Notes under the pieces: generated by a model | Told to the model about the DNA's origin: nothing | Databases searched by the model: none | The model's input: only the letters and a program-made list of their open reading frames with translations | In this document: positions 51,872 through 62,500 of the stretch, piece after piece | How positions within the stretch are numbered: position 1 is the first letter of the stretch | Layout: each line of letters begins with the position of its first letter | DNA from: CBDCIS01 sp965217565 | GTDB taxonomy: Bacteria > Chloroflexota > Dehalococcoidia > Lucifugimonadales > CATOSD01 | Reading direction: 5' to 3' | DNA: 64,000 bases | Assembly: GCA_965217565.1 (NCBI GenBank) | Contig: CBDCIS010000012.1 | Location: 171,782 to 235,781, forward strand | Translations under genes and position numbers: made by a program

Positions 51872-53014
51872 CTATCTGGACGTTTCGGGAAAGTCAGACC
51901 GGATCAGCTTTTCCATCCAGTCCTTAATTGCGGAGTTCATAAAAATGGCAAGACGGCCATCATCTCGTACTTTCGTCCATATAGAGCGGGTACTGCGCTC
52001 CTGGCCATCATAGCCGTCGATCCAATGATAGAAGTTGAGAACCCTATTGTCGCGAACAACAGCCACAATACATACATGGATTTTGGAGTTTAGGGAGAAA
52101 TCATCCTGGCTGAGAGTGATTGAAAGGGGGTTGGAATCGGTGCATGTGATGTCTCTGGCGCCGTGGATTGTCAACTTGTCCGCAAATGTACTCATGAGTG
52201 AGTAGTTAGGTCTTCTCTGGTACTTGAAGATGCTGTTCATATCAATTTCCCTTTTGGAACTGCTCAAGTCCAGCATAGTAAAGAATAATGTATAGTCGTC
52301 GAGGTACCGGAATCTCTTGTTCGTGTCTTGGTAAACCACTTCGTATCCCGCTCCCCATCCCTCCCATAGGTTTTGTGGAGTAAACGTCTCCATTCTGTAC
52401 ATCGTTGCAACCAGCACCAGGATGGCAGCCAGGGGCCTGAACTCAGGGAAAGTGTCGGGCTGTGGCGTTTCAGACATGCCTATCATGCCGCCGTCTAGTC
52501 TCTGTACGTTCTTAATCAGCGCATCTCTCCCAGTACCAATCGACACGACGTGTCCGAAATTTCTACTTCTTTCGTCTCTTGCCGCGTTCGTTGCGTATCG
52601 GCCTGTTTGAACGGTGCCTCGCCAGTCAGCCGCCTCGACCAGCAGTAGGGAGCCGACTTCCTCCAGAGTGTCATATCCGTGGAGGCTGGAGTCGTACTCG
52701 TCCATAAACCCCTTTACATCGCTGAAAGTGAAGTTTGAGTCTAGGCTGAACCTATCCATCAACGTCTCTAGGAACGATTGTATACTCGCTACGGCTCCAG
52801 CTACTCCAACCGCCATTCGGTCATTGACTATGAATAATTTCCTTCTCATCATCATGGGGACATGGCGACGATCACCTGAGGAGGGGACTGCGATTCCCTC
52901 CGGGTATGAGGGCAACCTCAAGGAGGGTTCAACATAGGGAGCTCCCTGTGCGGAAATCAGTAAGTCACCGGCCAAGGTAATGGTTCCTGATGTGGTGCTG
53001 AAGATCAGCGTCAC
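51872..53014 (-). CDS. HslV/proteasome-beta-like Ntn-hydrolase
   Basis: 380 residues if translation starts at GTG 53014. The chain then begins M-T-L-I-F-S-T-T-S-G-T-I-T-L-A-G-D. After Met removal this puts a Thr at position 1 and the GD at 15-16, as in HslV (TTIVSVRRNGHVVIAGD) and proteasome beta subunits. A later RRKLFIVNDRMAVGVAGAVA and SIQSFLETLMDRF match the KV..LYNDKVIAGFAGGTAD...L region after the catalytic Lys. About 40 residues are inserted between. The rest (about 200 residues) is unfamiliar. The frame runs up to 53062, but that start would be encoded by the island's direct repeat. Activity is inferred from pattern only. Confidence 0.6.
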   Translation of the reverse strand: MTLIFSTTSGTITLAGDLLISAQGAPYVEPSLRLPSYPEGIAVPSSGDRRHVPMMMRRKLFIVNDRMAVGVAGAVASIQSFLETLMDRFSLDSNFTFSDVKGFMDEYDSSLHGYDTLEEVGSLLLVEAADWRGTVQTGRYATNAARDERSRNFGHVVSIGTGRDALIKNVQRLDGGMIGMSETPQPDTFPEFRPLAAILVLVATMYRMETFTPQNLWEGWGAGYEVVYQDTNKRFRYLDDYTLFFTMLDLSSSKREIDMNSIFKYQRRPNYSLMSTFADKLTIHGARDITCTDSNPLSITLSQDDFSLNSKIHVCIVAVVRDNRVLNFYHWIDGYDGQERSTRSIWTKVRDDGRLAIFMNSAIKDWMEKLIRSDFPETSR

Positions 53015-53020
53015 GATTAA

Positions 53021-53098
53021 GTTCTCCGTCTTCCAATCAACACAAGAGAGTGCGGTTCTCATGGGCGGTCGATTTGGATGCGACCGGAGTCGAATAGG
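53021..53098 (+). repeat. Right 78 bp direct repeat of the 46.5-53.1 kb island (att-like)
   Basis: 74 of 78 positions equal to 46536-46613; the four differences are all transitions in the first 33 bases. It lies 6 bp before the Ntn-hydrolase start and 14 bp after the end of the HTH gene. Confidence 0.9.
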
Positions 53099-53112
53099 TG
53101 CGGCTCCGGTCG

Positions 53113-53379
53113 CTACTCCGCACCCTCGGCGGCCTCTGGAAGCATCACTTCTATGCCGCCGGGAACAGAATAGGCCAGCCGCATGATGTGCCAGACCTCC
53201 CCGCCAGTCGGGATCGTCCCCTCACGCCATGCCGTCACGCGGTCGATCCCGACGCCGAGGCGCTCCGCGAACTCCTCCCATGTCAGCTCTAGGAGCTCTA
53301 TGAGCCTCTCCAGCCGTTCCGGATAGTCCTTCGGGAAGAGCTCCGGGTAAGAGCCCTCTGTCCCCTTACGTGAGTCCAT
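53113..53379 (-). CDS. XRE-like helix-turn-helix protein
   Basis: 88 residues. RLIELLELTWEEFAERLGVG and IDRVTAWREGTIPTGGEVWH form a lambda-repressor-like helix-turn-helix (Leu-x-Trp-Glu-Glu-Phe-Ala-Glu-Arg-Leu-Gly). The C-terminal part (IMRLAYSVPGGIEVMLPEAA) is compact. Located at the outer edge of the right direct repeat, it is probably a regulator from the integrated element or from the original insertion site. It starts at ATG 53379 with a GAGG-type site upstream. Confidence 0.8.
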   Translation of the reverse strand: MDSRKGTEGSYPELFPKDYPERLERLIELLELTWEEFAERLGVGIDRVTAWREGTIPTGGEVWHIMRLAYSVPGGIEVMLPEAAEGAE

Positions 53380-53592
53380 AGTTCCGCCTCCTTCTTCTAT
53401 GGACCCATATCAGGTCCTCGTTCGGCAGCGCCCCAAGACCCTCCGGCACTCGCATGGCCTATTCTACCAGTGACGGCATGGCTCCCGCCGTTGGGCGTTC
53501 CGACGTCCCGCCAGTGCTTCGTCTGCCGGGGGCAACGCCCAGGTAGACGGCCATCCTCTCCAAAGAGAGGCCGGTGATCCCCCTGATGCTCC

Positions 53593-55977
53593 CTAACCAA
53601 CTTCCCCTTTCTCCATCCGGTAGCCGACGCGGGGCACGGCGAAGATGAAGGCCGGGTTGGATGCATCCTCGCCCAGCTTGCGGCGCAGCCTCTTGACGAT
53701 GTTCCGCACCGGCCCGGTGTCCTCGCCCTTGTCCGGTCCCCAGACCCGTTGCAGCAGGCGCTCGTGGGTCAGCGCCCGGCCTGCGTTGACCGATAGCTCG
53801 ACCAGCATCCGGTACTCGATGTCGGTGAGCTCCACGGGGTTTCCGGCCACCGTCACCCTGCGGTGGGGATAGTCGACGGTCAGGTCTCCCCGCACGTAGG
53901 GCTCGGAGGGCTGGGCCAGCTCCGGCGCCGCACGCTTGCGCAGGGCCGCCCTGATCCTGGCCGCAAGCTCCGTCGCCGAGAAGGGCTTGACCACGTAGTC
54001 GGCCGCTCCCAGGTCGAAGGCCCTGGCGACGACCTCCTCCTGGCCGTTGACGGACAGGAAGATGACCGGCACGTCGGAGACCTCGCGGATGTCCTTCATC
54101 AGCTCCATGCCGTCGCTGCCCGGAAGCATCATGTCCAGCAGCACCAGGCGGGGCGTTTCCTCCGCCATGAGCCGGGGGACCTCCTCCGGGTCTCCGGTCA
54201 CGACGGGCGTGTAGCCCGCCTTCGTGAGGGCATCCCGCACGTACTGGAGCGTCTGCGGGTCGTCGTCCACGCAGAGCACGCGGGGCCGCTCCCTGGTCTT
54301 CGACCTGCGCCGGCGTGACCGTGGAGGGGGGAGGGCGACGGCCTCCTCCACCGCCGGAACGGTGAAGGTGAACCGGCTTCCCAGGCCAAGCCCGTCGCTC
54401 TCGGCCCGGATGCGCCCCCCGTGGGCCTCCACGATCCCCTTGCAGATGGCCAGTCCCAGGCCCGACCCGGCTATCTCCCGTCCCCGCTCCTCGCCGTCGA
54501 GCCGGGAGAACTTGCGGAACAGGTGCGGCAGCCGCTCGGCGGGCACGCCCACGCCGTCGTCCGCCACCGAGAAGGCGACGTGGACGCCATCCCGCGCCGC
54601 GGCCACCCGGATGGGGGACAGCGCGTTCGAGTGCCTGGCCGCGTTGGAGAGCAGGTTGCCCAGCGCCTGGACGATGCGCCGCCGGTCCGCCATGACCCTG
54701 GGCAGGTCCGGCGGCAGGTCGATGACCAGGTTGGCCCGGCCGCCCCCGCTCTGGAACCTGCTCCTCGCCTCGTCCACCAGGCTCGCCACATCGACGGGTT
54801 CCGGGGAGACCGGCAGGGCGCCCGTCTCGATGCGGGCCACGTCCAGCAGGTCGCCTATCAGGTGGCGCATGCTCTCGGACTGGTCGCGGATGATCCTGAA
54901 GAACTGCGTCATCTCGGCGGAGTCCAGGTCGGAGGCGGATTCCAGAAGGGTATCCACCGATCCCTTGACGGCGGCCAGCGGGGTCCGCAACTCGTGGCTC
55001 ACCATGCCCAGGAACTCGGCCCGCAGCCGCTCCAGCTCCTCCATCGGCGTCATGTCCTGCATGGTCACGACCACCGACTCGACCTCGCCGTCCTCCCCCT
55101 CCTCCGAGAAGATGGGCGTGGCGTTGACCAGGGTGGTGACGCTCCGCCCGTTGGGGGCCTGGAGGACGATCTCCTCCGCCCGCACCGTCTCCCCCGTGCT
55201 CAGCCCTTGGGCCAGGGGGAACTCCACCAGGGAGACCTCCCGGCCGTCGGCCCGCCGGAAGGTCAGCACTTCGAGGAGCTGCTCCGCCGAGCCGCCCGGC
55301 GCGCACAGGTCGCTGACGATCCGCCTCGCCTCCCGGTTGACCGACGTCACGCCGCCCGTCTTGGCGTCGAACACCAGGACGCCCACGGGGGTGGTGTTCA
55401 CCAGGGTCTCAAGGTCGGCCCTCGTCCGCCGCTCGTCCCGGTGGCGGCGGGCGTTGGCGATGACCAGCGCTGCCTGGGAGGCGAACATCACCAGGGTCTC
55501 CTCGTCTTCGGGGGTGAACTCCAGCTCCTTCTCGCCCACGTAGAAGGCCCCGACGCTCTCCCCCAGGTGGCGGATGGGCGCGGCAAGAAAGGGGAGCGGC
55601 GTGCTCACCGCCATCGGCGGTTGGAACTCGGGCAAGCCCAACTCCCTGACGTAGCTGTGGAAGTCCCGCAGCCGCAGCGGTTCGCCGATGCTGCTCAGGT
55701 ACTCGAAGAACAGCATCCCGTTGGGAAATTCGGCGAACCGCCGGCTCTCCTCGGGAGTCAGCCCGGAATAGAGGAAGTCCTGTATCCGCCCCGATTCGTT
55801 TAGGAGGGTGATGACGCCGTAGCGCGCCCCGGTCAGCGAGCAGGCTGAGTCCAGCACCCTCTGGAGCACCGTGTCGAAGTCCAGGCTCTCGTTGATGCGC
55901 AGGCTGGCCTGGCTCAGCCTGGAGAGGCGGTCGCGCAGGGCCTCGTTCTCCCGCTCAAGCTCCCCGGCGTCCTTCAT
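53593..55977 (-). CDS. Histidine kinase fused to response regulator with OmpR-type DNA-binding domain
   Basis: 794 residues from ATG 55977 (GGAGG eight bases upstream; an ATG five codons earlier is less well placed). Order: short coiled coil, GAF (about 25-185), PAS (about 200-325), HisKA with FLGMVSHELRTPLAAVKG, HATPase with NLLSNAARHS, DDGVGVPAERLPHLFRKFSR and GSGLGLAICKGIVEAHGG, receiver with VLCVDDD and the phospho-Asp in LVLLDMMLPGSDG, and a Trans_Reg_C winged helix (LTDIEYRMLVELSVNAGRAL; GPVRNIVKRLRRKLGEDASN). Sensor, kinase and DNA-binding output are in one chain with no transmembrane segment, so signal sensing is cytoplasmic. Targets unknown. Confidence 0.9.
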   Translation of the reverse strand: MKDAGELERENEALRDRLSRLSQASLRINESLDFDTVLQRVLDSACSLTGARYGVITLLNESGRIQDFLYSGLTPEESRRFAEFPNGMLFFEYLSSIGEPLRLRDFHSYVRELGLPEFQPPMAVSTPLPFLAAPIRHLGESVGAFYVGEKELEFTPEDEETLVMFASQAALVIANARRHRDERRTRADLETLVNTTPVGVLVFDAKTGGVTSVNREARRIVSDLCAPGGSAEQLLEVLTFRRADGREVSLVEFPLAQGLSTGETVRAEEIVLQAPNGRSVTTLVNATPIFSEEGEDGEVESVVVTMQDMTPMEELERLRAEFLGMVSHELRTPLAAVKGSVDTLLESASDLDSAEMTQFFRIIRDQSESMRHLIGDLLDVARIETGALPVSPEPVDVASLVDEARSRFQSGGGRANLVIDLPPDLPRVMADRRRIVQALGNLLSNAARHSNALSPIRVAAARDGVHVAFSVADDGVGVPAERLPHLFRKFSRLDGEERGREIAGSGLGLAICKGIVEAHGGRIRAESDGLGLGSRFTFTVPAVEEAVALPPPRSRRRRSKTRERPRVLCVDDDPQTLQYVRDALTKAGYTPVVTGDPEEVPRLMAEETPRLVLLDMMLPGSDGMELMKDIREVSDVPVIFLSVNGQEEVVARAFDLGAADYVVKPFSATELAARIRAALRKRAAPELAQPSEPYVRGDLTVDYPHRRVTVAGNPVELTDIEYRMLVELSVNAGRALTHERLLQRVWGPDKGEDTGPVRNIVKRLRRKLGEDASNPAFIFAVPRVGYRMEKGEVG

Positions 55978-56587
55978 CCTCTCGACCTCCATTCAGGCAT
56001 GGGCGACCCGCGGTTCCCCTGGTCCCGCACGGCCCGGCGCGCCCATTATAGGGTGGTGCGGCCAATTACACAAGCCAAGATTGCTCGCAAATTGGTGGCA
56101 AAAGTGCATAGATTACACTGACTTTCCACAACTTTGTGCGCCATACTGATGGGCACTTTGTCCCAACGTACGGCGGGGAGGCATTCACTTGGGATTCGAT
56201 AGGCCCATAGACGGAATGGATACGGCGGTCGCGGCGGCCCGTGTTGCCATTAGCTCCGTGGTCCGCTCCGCCTTCCGTCGCGGACTAGCACAGATGTTCA
56301 CCCCCCCCCCCCCCCCCGATTTTCCCTCCGCTCTAGCCCCCTCGTCCCCTCCGGCTCATGCCGGCAGGCCCGATTCTCTCCCGTCGCCGCTCCCTCTGAG
56401 CGCGCGCCCGAAGCAACCGGAGTCCTCGAACGACGCCTTCCCCCGGACTTCGCACGTCCCGCACTCACCCGAAACAGCCTTCAACCATGCAACGCCCTAC
56501 GCCGCTGCGCGCCGCTCCTCTATCGGCTGACGCCCGCGGACCGGACGGGCTGCGTCCCGCACACCCGCACCAGCACAAGGAGGAACG
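55978..56587. other. Intergenic region between the kinase and the giant secreted protein
   Basis: About 600 bp, divergent promoters expected. No convincing gene. An AT-richer part (56060-56140) contains TTGCTC and CATAGATTACAC-type sequence. The part 56200-56520 is unusually C-rich and Pro/Ser-coding in all frames and includes a 17-base poly-C run. AAGGAGG at 56577-56583 is the ribosome site of the giant gene. Confidence 0.5.
56301..56317 (+). repeat. Poly-C homopolymer tract, 17 bases
   Basis: An uninterrupted run of 17 C about 270 bp upstream of the start of the giant secreted protein. Runs of this length slip during replication and are typical of phase-variable genes; they are also places where read assembly goes wrong. 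Confidence 0.85.
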
Positions 56588-59500
56588 ATGTTGACTCGCA
56601 CCGATAGAAGACGATTCCCCATCCTGCTCGCCGTCATAGCGGCCCTGGCGATGGCCATGCTCTTCTCCCCGGTACAGGCCCAGGAGGGCTCGGTGCCCGA
56701 CCAGCCCATGGGCCTCGAAGCCACGGCGACCCACGACTCGGTGACCCTCACCTGGGACGACCCCGGCGACGACACCATCACCGGCTACGTGATCCTGCGC
56801 CGCATTCCCGCGGTCGACCCCCAGGGCCAGTTCAGTGAGCTGGTCTCGGACACGGGAACGGACGCCACCACCTACACCGACGACACCGTGTCGGCGGAGA
56901 CTCGCTACACCTACCGCATCAAGGCGATCAACGGGGCCGGAACGAGCGAGCGCTCCCGCTGGTCCCACGTCGACGTCCCCGCCGCGCCGGAGGCCGTCGA
57001 AGGCGACGACCCGGACGAGCAGGACGGGGAAGGCGACGGCGGCGGCGCGCCCGGCGGTCCCGGCAAACGGGCCAACGTCTCCGAGCCCTCGGATGGCGAC
57101 TGTCCCGGCGACGTCAGCACCACGTGCGAGGTGGACGTGGGCGGCTCGGTCACGGGCAACATCAGCAGCCGCACTGACTTTGATTGGTTCCGCGTCGATC
57201 TGGAGGCGGGCACGCGCTACCAGATCGATTTTGAAGGTGAGGATACCGGCCGCGGCACCCTGCCTGACCCAGCCCTGGAGCTCCGCGACACGGATGGGTC
57301 ACGCGAGGCCGATAACGAAAGCAGTGGCGTGGGCGATAACGCCCGGGAGATCTACACGCCGACCGCGACCGGCACTTACTACGTGCGAGCAGGTGAAGTG
57401 GACGGCGAGACCGGCACCTACACGGTGTCGGTGATCGTGCTGGGCGCGAACGGGAACTCGGAGGCCGACACGGACTTTCCCGAAACCACCTCCACCACCG
57501 GGCGGGTCGAGGTCGGGGCCTCGGCCACGGGCAACATCAGCACCGCAACTGACGCGGACTGGTTCAAGGTTGTGCTGGAGGCGGGCAAGACCTACCAGAT
57601 CGATCTGGAGGGGATGGATACCGGGCGGGGCACCTTGCCAGACCCGTGGTTGGCCTTGATCGCAGATGCGGACGGAAATGTGATCCCCTCTACGGGGAAC
57701 GCAGACGGGGGAGTGGGCAAGAACGCCCGGACGATTCTCACGCCGACCACCGCCGGCGCCTATTACGTCGTGGCCCGCACCAATCTCCTCGCCAGCACCG
57801 TTACCGGCACCTACACGCTGTCGGTGAGCGAGGTCGAGACGGACGACGACTCCGAGGGCAGCACCGTGCTGGTGAGCAACATCGGGCAGGCCCACGATTT
57901 CGGCACGAGCATGGATGACACCGTATATTTGGGCCAGGGGTTCACGGTGGCGACGGGCGGTGGCAATTACACGCTCACGTCGATCGAAATCCCGATCGTC
58001 GATTACGACATTGCGGCCGCGGACATCAATTCGCTGAGCGTCAGCGTCTGGTCCACCGATTCCTCGGGCTTCCCGTCCGCCTCGCTTCACTCCCTAACCA
58101 ATCCGTCGAGCATCGCGGCAGACACCACGGCGACCTTCAACGCCCAAGCGGGCGCAACACTCGAAGCGGGCAAGACATACGCGGTCATCGTCTATTACGA
58201 CAAGACACTCACCTCAAATTATCCCCGATTGTCCTTGATTGAAAGTTTGACGGAGTCTGGCGTGACGGGGTGGACGATTGCGAATGAGCGCCTTTTCCGG
58301 TTTGGCTCGACAGGTATTTGGTCGACCTTGTCAGACGAGGTTGTCCGGATGCGCGTCAACGGCACCGCGGCGGGCGGCGAGACGCCGTCGGTCTCGACGG
58401 ACGCGACGCTGAGCGCGCTGTCGCTGGGCACGGGCGTGACGCTGAGCCCGACCTTCGACGCGGACACGTACGCCTACACGGCGTCGGTGGCCAACAGCGT
58501 CGACGAGGTGACGGTCACGCCGACGACGACCGACTCGGACGCCACGTTCGAATACCTGGACTCGTCCGACGCCGAGCTCGACGACGAGGACACCAACGCG
58601 GCCGGCCACCAGGTGGAGCTGGACGTGGGCGACACCGTCTTCAAGGTTAAGGTGACGGCCGAGGACGGCACCACCACGCAGAACTACACCGTGACCGTGA
58701 CGCGGGCGGCCTGCGCGCTGAACGAAGGGGACATCTGGTGCGGCGTGGTGACGGTGGGAGATATCACCAATGACCGGCACGGATTCCTGGGAACGACGGG
58801 CGGCCTGTCGGACGAGACGTTCTCGCTCATGTTCGAGACCGGGACCACCAACAACTACACGATTCTGGCGATTCAGGTCGCCAGCGAACTACTGTATTTC
58901 GTGACAGACAGCGGTCTGACGGACACCGAAGTGGAGAGCCTGGCGCTGCATGTCGACGGCGAGAGCGACCCGTTTGTGTGGAGCGACAGCACGGCGGTGA
59001 TCCCCCGCTCCTACCGATGGCCCGCGCGGACGGGCCTGGACTGGTCGTCGGAAACCACGGTCACGCTGCGCCTGCGCGAGTTCCCGAGGCCGAGGGTCAC
59101 CAACGTGGCGGTCACCTCGACGCCGGTGTTGGAGACCGACACCTACGGGGCGGGCGAGCGGATCGAGGTCTCGGTGACCTTCAGCGAGGCGGTCGACGCC
59201 ACGTCCGACACGGACTTCGTGCTGAGCGTGGGCGGCGCCAGGCGCGCGCCGCTGGTGAGCGGCTCGGGCACGGCGACGCTGGTGTTCGGCTACGCCGTGG
59301 TGTCGAGCGACGAGGACACCAACGGCATCTGGATCGGGGACGAGACCCGGACCCTGGTCGGCAGCCGCAACGGGGAGGCCCAGAACGGCACGATCACGAG
59401 CGTGGCCACCGGCGCGGCGGCGGTCATCGCCCATACCGCGCTCGGCACGGACTCCGACCACAAGGTGGACGGCTCGCGGACAACGGACAACGTCGCCCCG

Positions 59501-62500
59501 TCCTTCACCACTTCGGCGACGCTCAGCATACCGGAGAACACCGACCGGCTCACGGTGGTGGCGGAGGACAGCGACACGGACGACGAGATTACGGGCTACG
59601 CGATCACCGGCGGGGCGGACAATTCGCACTTCTCGTCCGTGTCGTCGTCCGGGGAGCTGCAATTCGTCAATAATCCGAGCTTCGAGAACCCGCAGGACTC
59701 CGGCGCCGACAACACGTACGAAGTGACGGTCCAGGCGACCAGCGGCACGGGCACGCGGGAGATGACCGCGACCCGGACGTTCACGGTGACGGTGACCGAC
59801 GTGGCCGAGCAATCCGCCAAGCCGGACAAGCCGACGCTGGCGGCGGTTTCGGGCTCGACGACGAGCCTGACCGCGACGTGGACGAAGCCGGACCTGAACG
59901 GCGGCCCGGACATCACCGGCTACGACCTGCAATACAAGGAGAGCACGGAGTCCTCGTGGGAGGACTTCGCGCACACCGACACGGCAGTCACCACGACCAT
60001 CACCGGGCTGACGGCGGACACGTCCTATCAGGCGCGGGTGCTGGCCAAGAACGGCGAGACGGACAGCGACTGGTCGGACGCCTCGGACGCGGTGAGCACC
60101 AACGCGGCGGCGGTCCTGCCGACGGTGAGCATCGCGAACGGGTCGGGGACCGAGGGCCAGTACATTAGCCTTCCGCTGACGCTGTCGGCGGCGGCCTCGG
60201 AGAACGTGACGGCGACCTGTACGGCATCGATCGAGAGCGGCGACACGGCGGCCTCGACGGATTTCACCGGGAGATCGAGCACGGTAACGATCTTTACCGG
60301 CGCGACGTCGGCGTCATGCTCGTTCCGCTCGGTGCAGGACACCACCGTCGAGGAGGACGAGACCTTCACGGTGACGCTGACGGGCGTGTCGTCGAACGCG
60401 CAGATCGGCACGCCGTCCACGGCCAAGGGCACGATCGAGAACGACGACGAGGCGGCCATGACGCCGGTGACGCCCGACGTGCTGGTCAGCAACTACCCCG
60501 ACGGCTCGGGGACGAACTACTCATTGAACTTTCATTCCACGGTGGGCGCCAACCAGCGCCACTACTTCGCCCAGACGTTCACGGCCGGCGCCGGGTTCAC
60601 CCTGACCGCGGTCGACATCCCCTTCACCAGCGTGCCCGACAACTCGCGCGTGACGGTGTCGCTGCACGCGCGGAACGGCAGCAAACCGGGAACATATCTG
60701 GGGGACCTGGACCTGTCGGGGGCGCTGGCCGTCGGCGACAACACGTTCGCCGCGCCCGCGGGGACGGCGCTGGCGTCCGGAACGTACTTCGTCCGGGTGC
60801 GGTGGCGCGACGGCGACACGAACAGCCTCAGCATGACGAACGGGGTGGACGACGAGATGAGCGCCGAGAGCGGGTGGAGCATCGAGGACCGAGCCCAGTA
60901 CAGCGCCAGCGGCTCGAGCTGGTCGAACTGGAACACTCCCTTCGCGATGCGGGTCCGGGGCACGATCGACGGCGTGCCGCGGGTCGCCACCCGCGGCGTG
61001 CGGATCGAGTCCGACCCGGATGCGCACGACAGCTACGGCGTCGGCGAAGAGATCGAGGTTGCCGTGGGCTTCACCGACGACGTGGCGGTGGACACGACGA
61101 GCGGCACGCCGCGCGTGGCGCTGACCGTCGGCTCCAACACCCGCTACGCCGACTACTCGGCGAGCGACAGCGACGACGACGAGCTGGCGTTCGTCTACAC
61201 GGTGACGGCGGACGACCACGACCAGGACGGCGTCTCCATCGACGACGACGCGCTGGAGCTGAACGGCGGCGCGATCCACAAGGACGGCGACACCAGCACG
61301 AACGCGGTCCTCGACCACGCCGACCTGGGCAGGGATTCCGATCACCGGGTGAACCGCGACCCCATCATCGTCTCGGACGGCGTGTCGGTGATCTCCAGCC
61401 CGGTCGCGGCGACGGACACCTACGGCCTCGGCGAGGTCATCGAGATCGAAGTGGAGTTCAGCGCCGCGGTGGACGCCACGACCGACACGGACTTCGTGCT
61501 GAGCGTGGGCGGCGCCAAGCGCGCGCCGCTGCTGCGCGGCTCGGGCACGGCGACGCTGGTGTTCGGCTACACCGTGGTGGCGAGCGACGACGACGACAGC
61601 GGCATCTGGATCGGGGAACAGGACCGGACGCTGGTCGGCAACCGCAACGGCGAGCCCCAGAACGGCGAGATCACGAGCGCGGTCACGGACCGGGCGGCGG
61701 ACCTCGACCATGACAGCCCGGGCGTGCTGTCCGGCCACAAGGTGGACGGCTCGCGGACAACGGACAACGTCGCCCCGTCGTTCACGTCTTTGACGACTTT
61801 CGACGCGGCGGAGAACCAGACCGCGGCGGGCACGGTGGTGGCGGCCGACAGCGATTCGGACGACAGCGTCACGGGCTACGCGATCACCGGCGGGGCGGAC
61901 ATGGCCCTGTTCGAGATCGGCGCGACCTCAGGCGAGCTGACGTTCAAGTCGGCGCCGAACTTCGAGGACCCGCAGGATTCGGGCACCGACAACGGCTACG
62001 AGGTGACGGTCCAGGCGACCAGCGGCACGGGCACGCGGGAGATGACCGCGGATCAGACGATCACGGTGACGGTGACCGACGTGGACACGGAGGCGCCGGG
62101 CAAGCCGGGGGCGCCGACGGTGTCGGCGGCGTCGGCGACGAGCCTGAGCGTGAACTGGTCGGTGCCGACCAACGCGGGTCCGGCCATCACCGACTACGAC
62201 GTGCAGTACCGGGCGGGCACCAGCGGGGCCTGGAGCGACGGGGGCCACGTCGGCACGGCGACGACGGCGACGCTGACGGGCCTGTCGGAGGACACCTCCT
62301 ACCAGGTGCAGGTGCGGGCGACCAACGACGAGGGCACGGGCGACTGGTCGGACTCGGGCAGCGGCACGACGGACGCGGCGCCGTCCGACGACTGTCCCAA
62401 CGACACCACCACCACTTGCGAGGTGGACGTGGGCGGCTCGGCCACGGGCACAAGCGGAACCCTGGACAGGGACTGGTTCCGGGTCGTGCTGGAGGCGGGC

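Noticed and set aside
53459..55306. A 615-codon frame overlapping the hybrid kinase on the same strand
   Set aside because: It is the out-of-frame reading of the kinase gene (Gly/Arg/Ala-rich, no motifs). Only its last 50 codons lie outside and contain a weak HTH-like phrase (LSLERMAVYLGVAPG), which may be a relic but is too short to call.
56189..56530. Open frame of 113 codons across the poly-C tract
   Set aside because: Pro/Ser/Arg-rich, no ribosome site, depends on the homopolymer length; base composition explains it.
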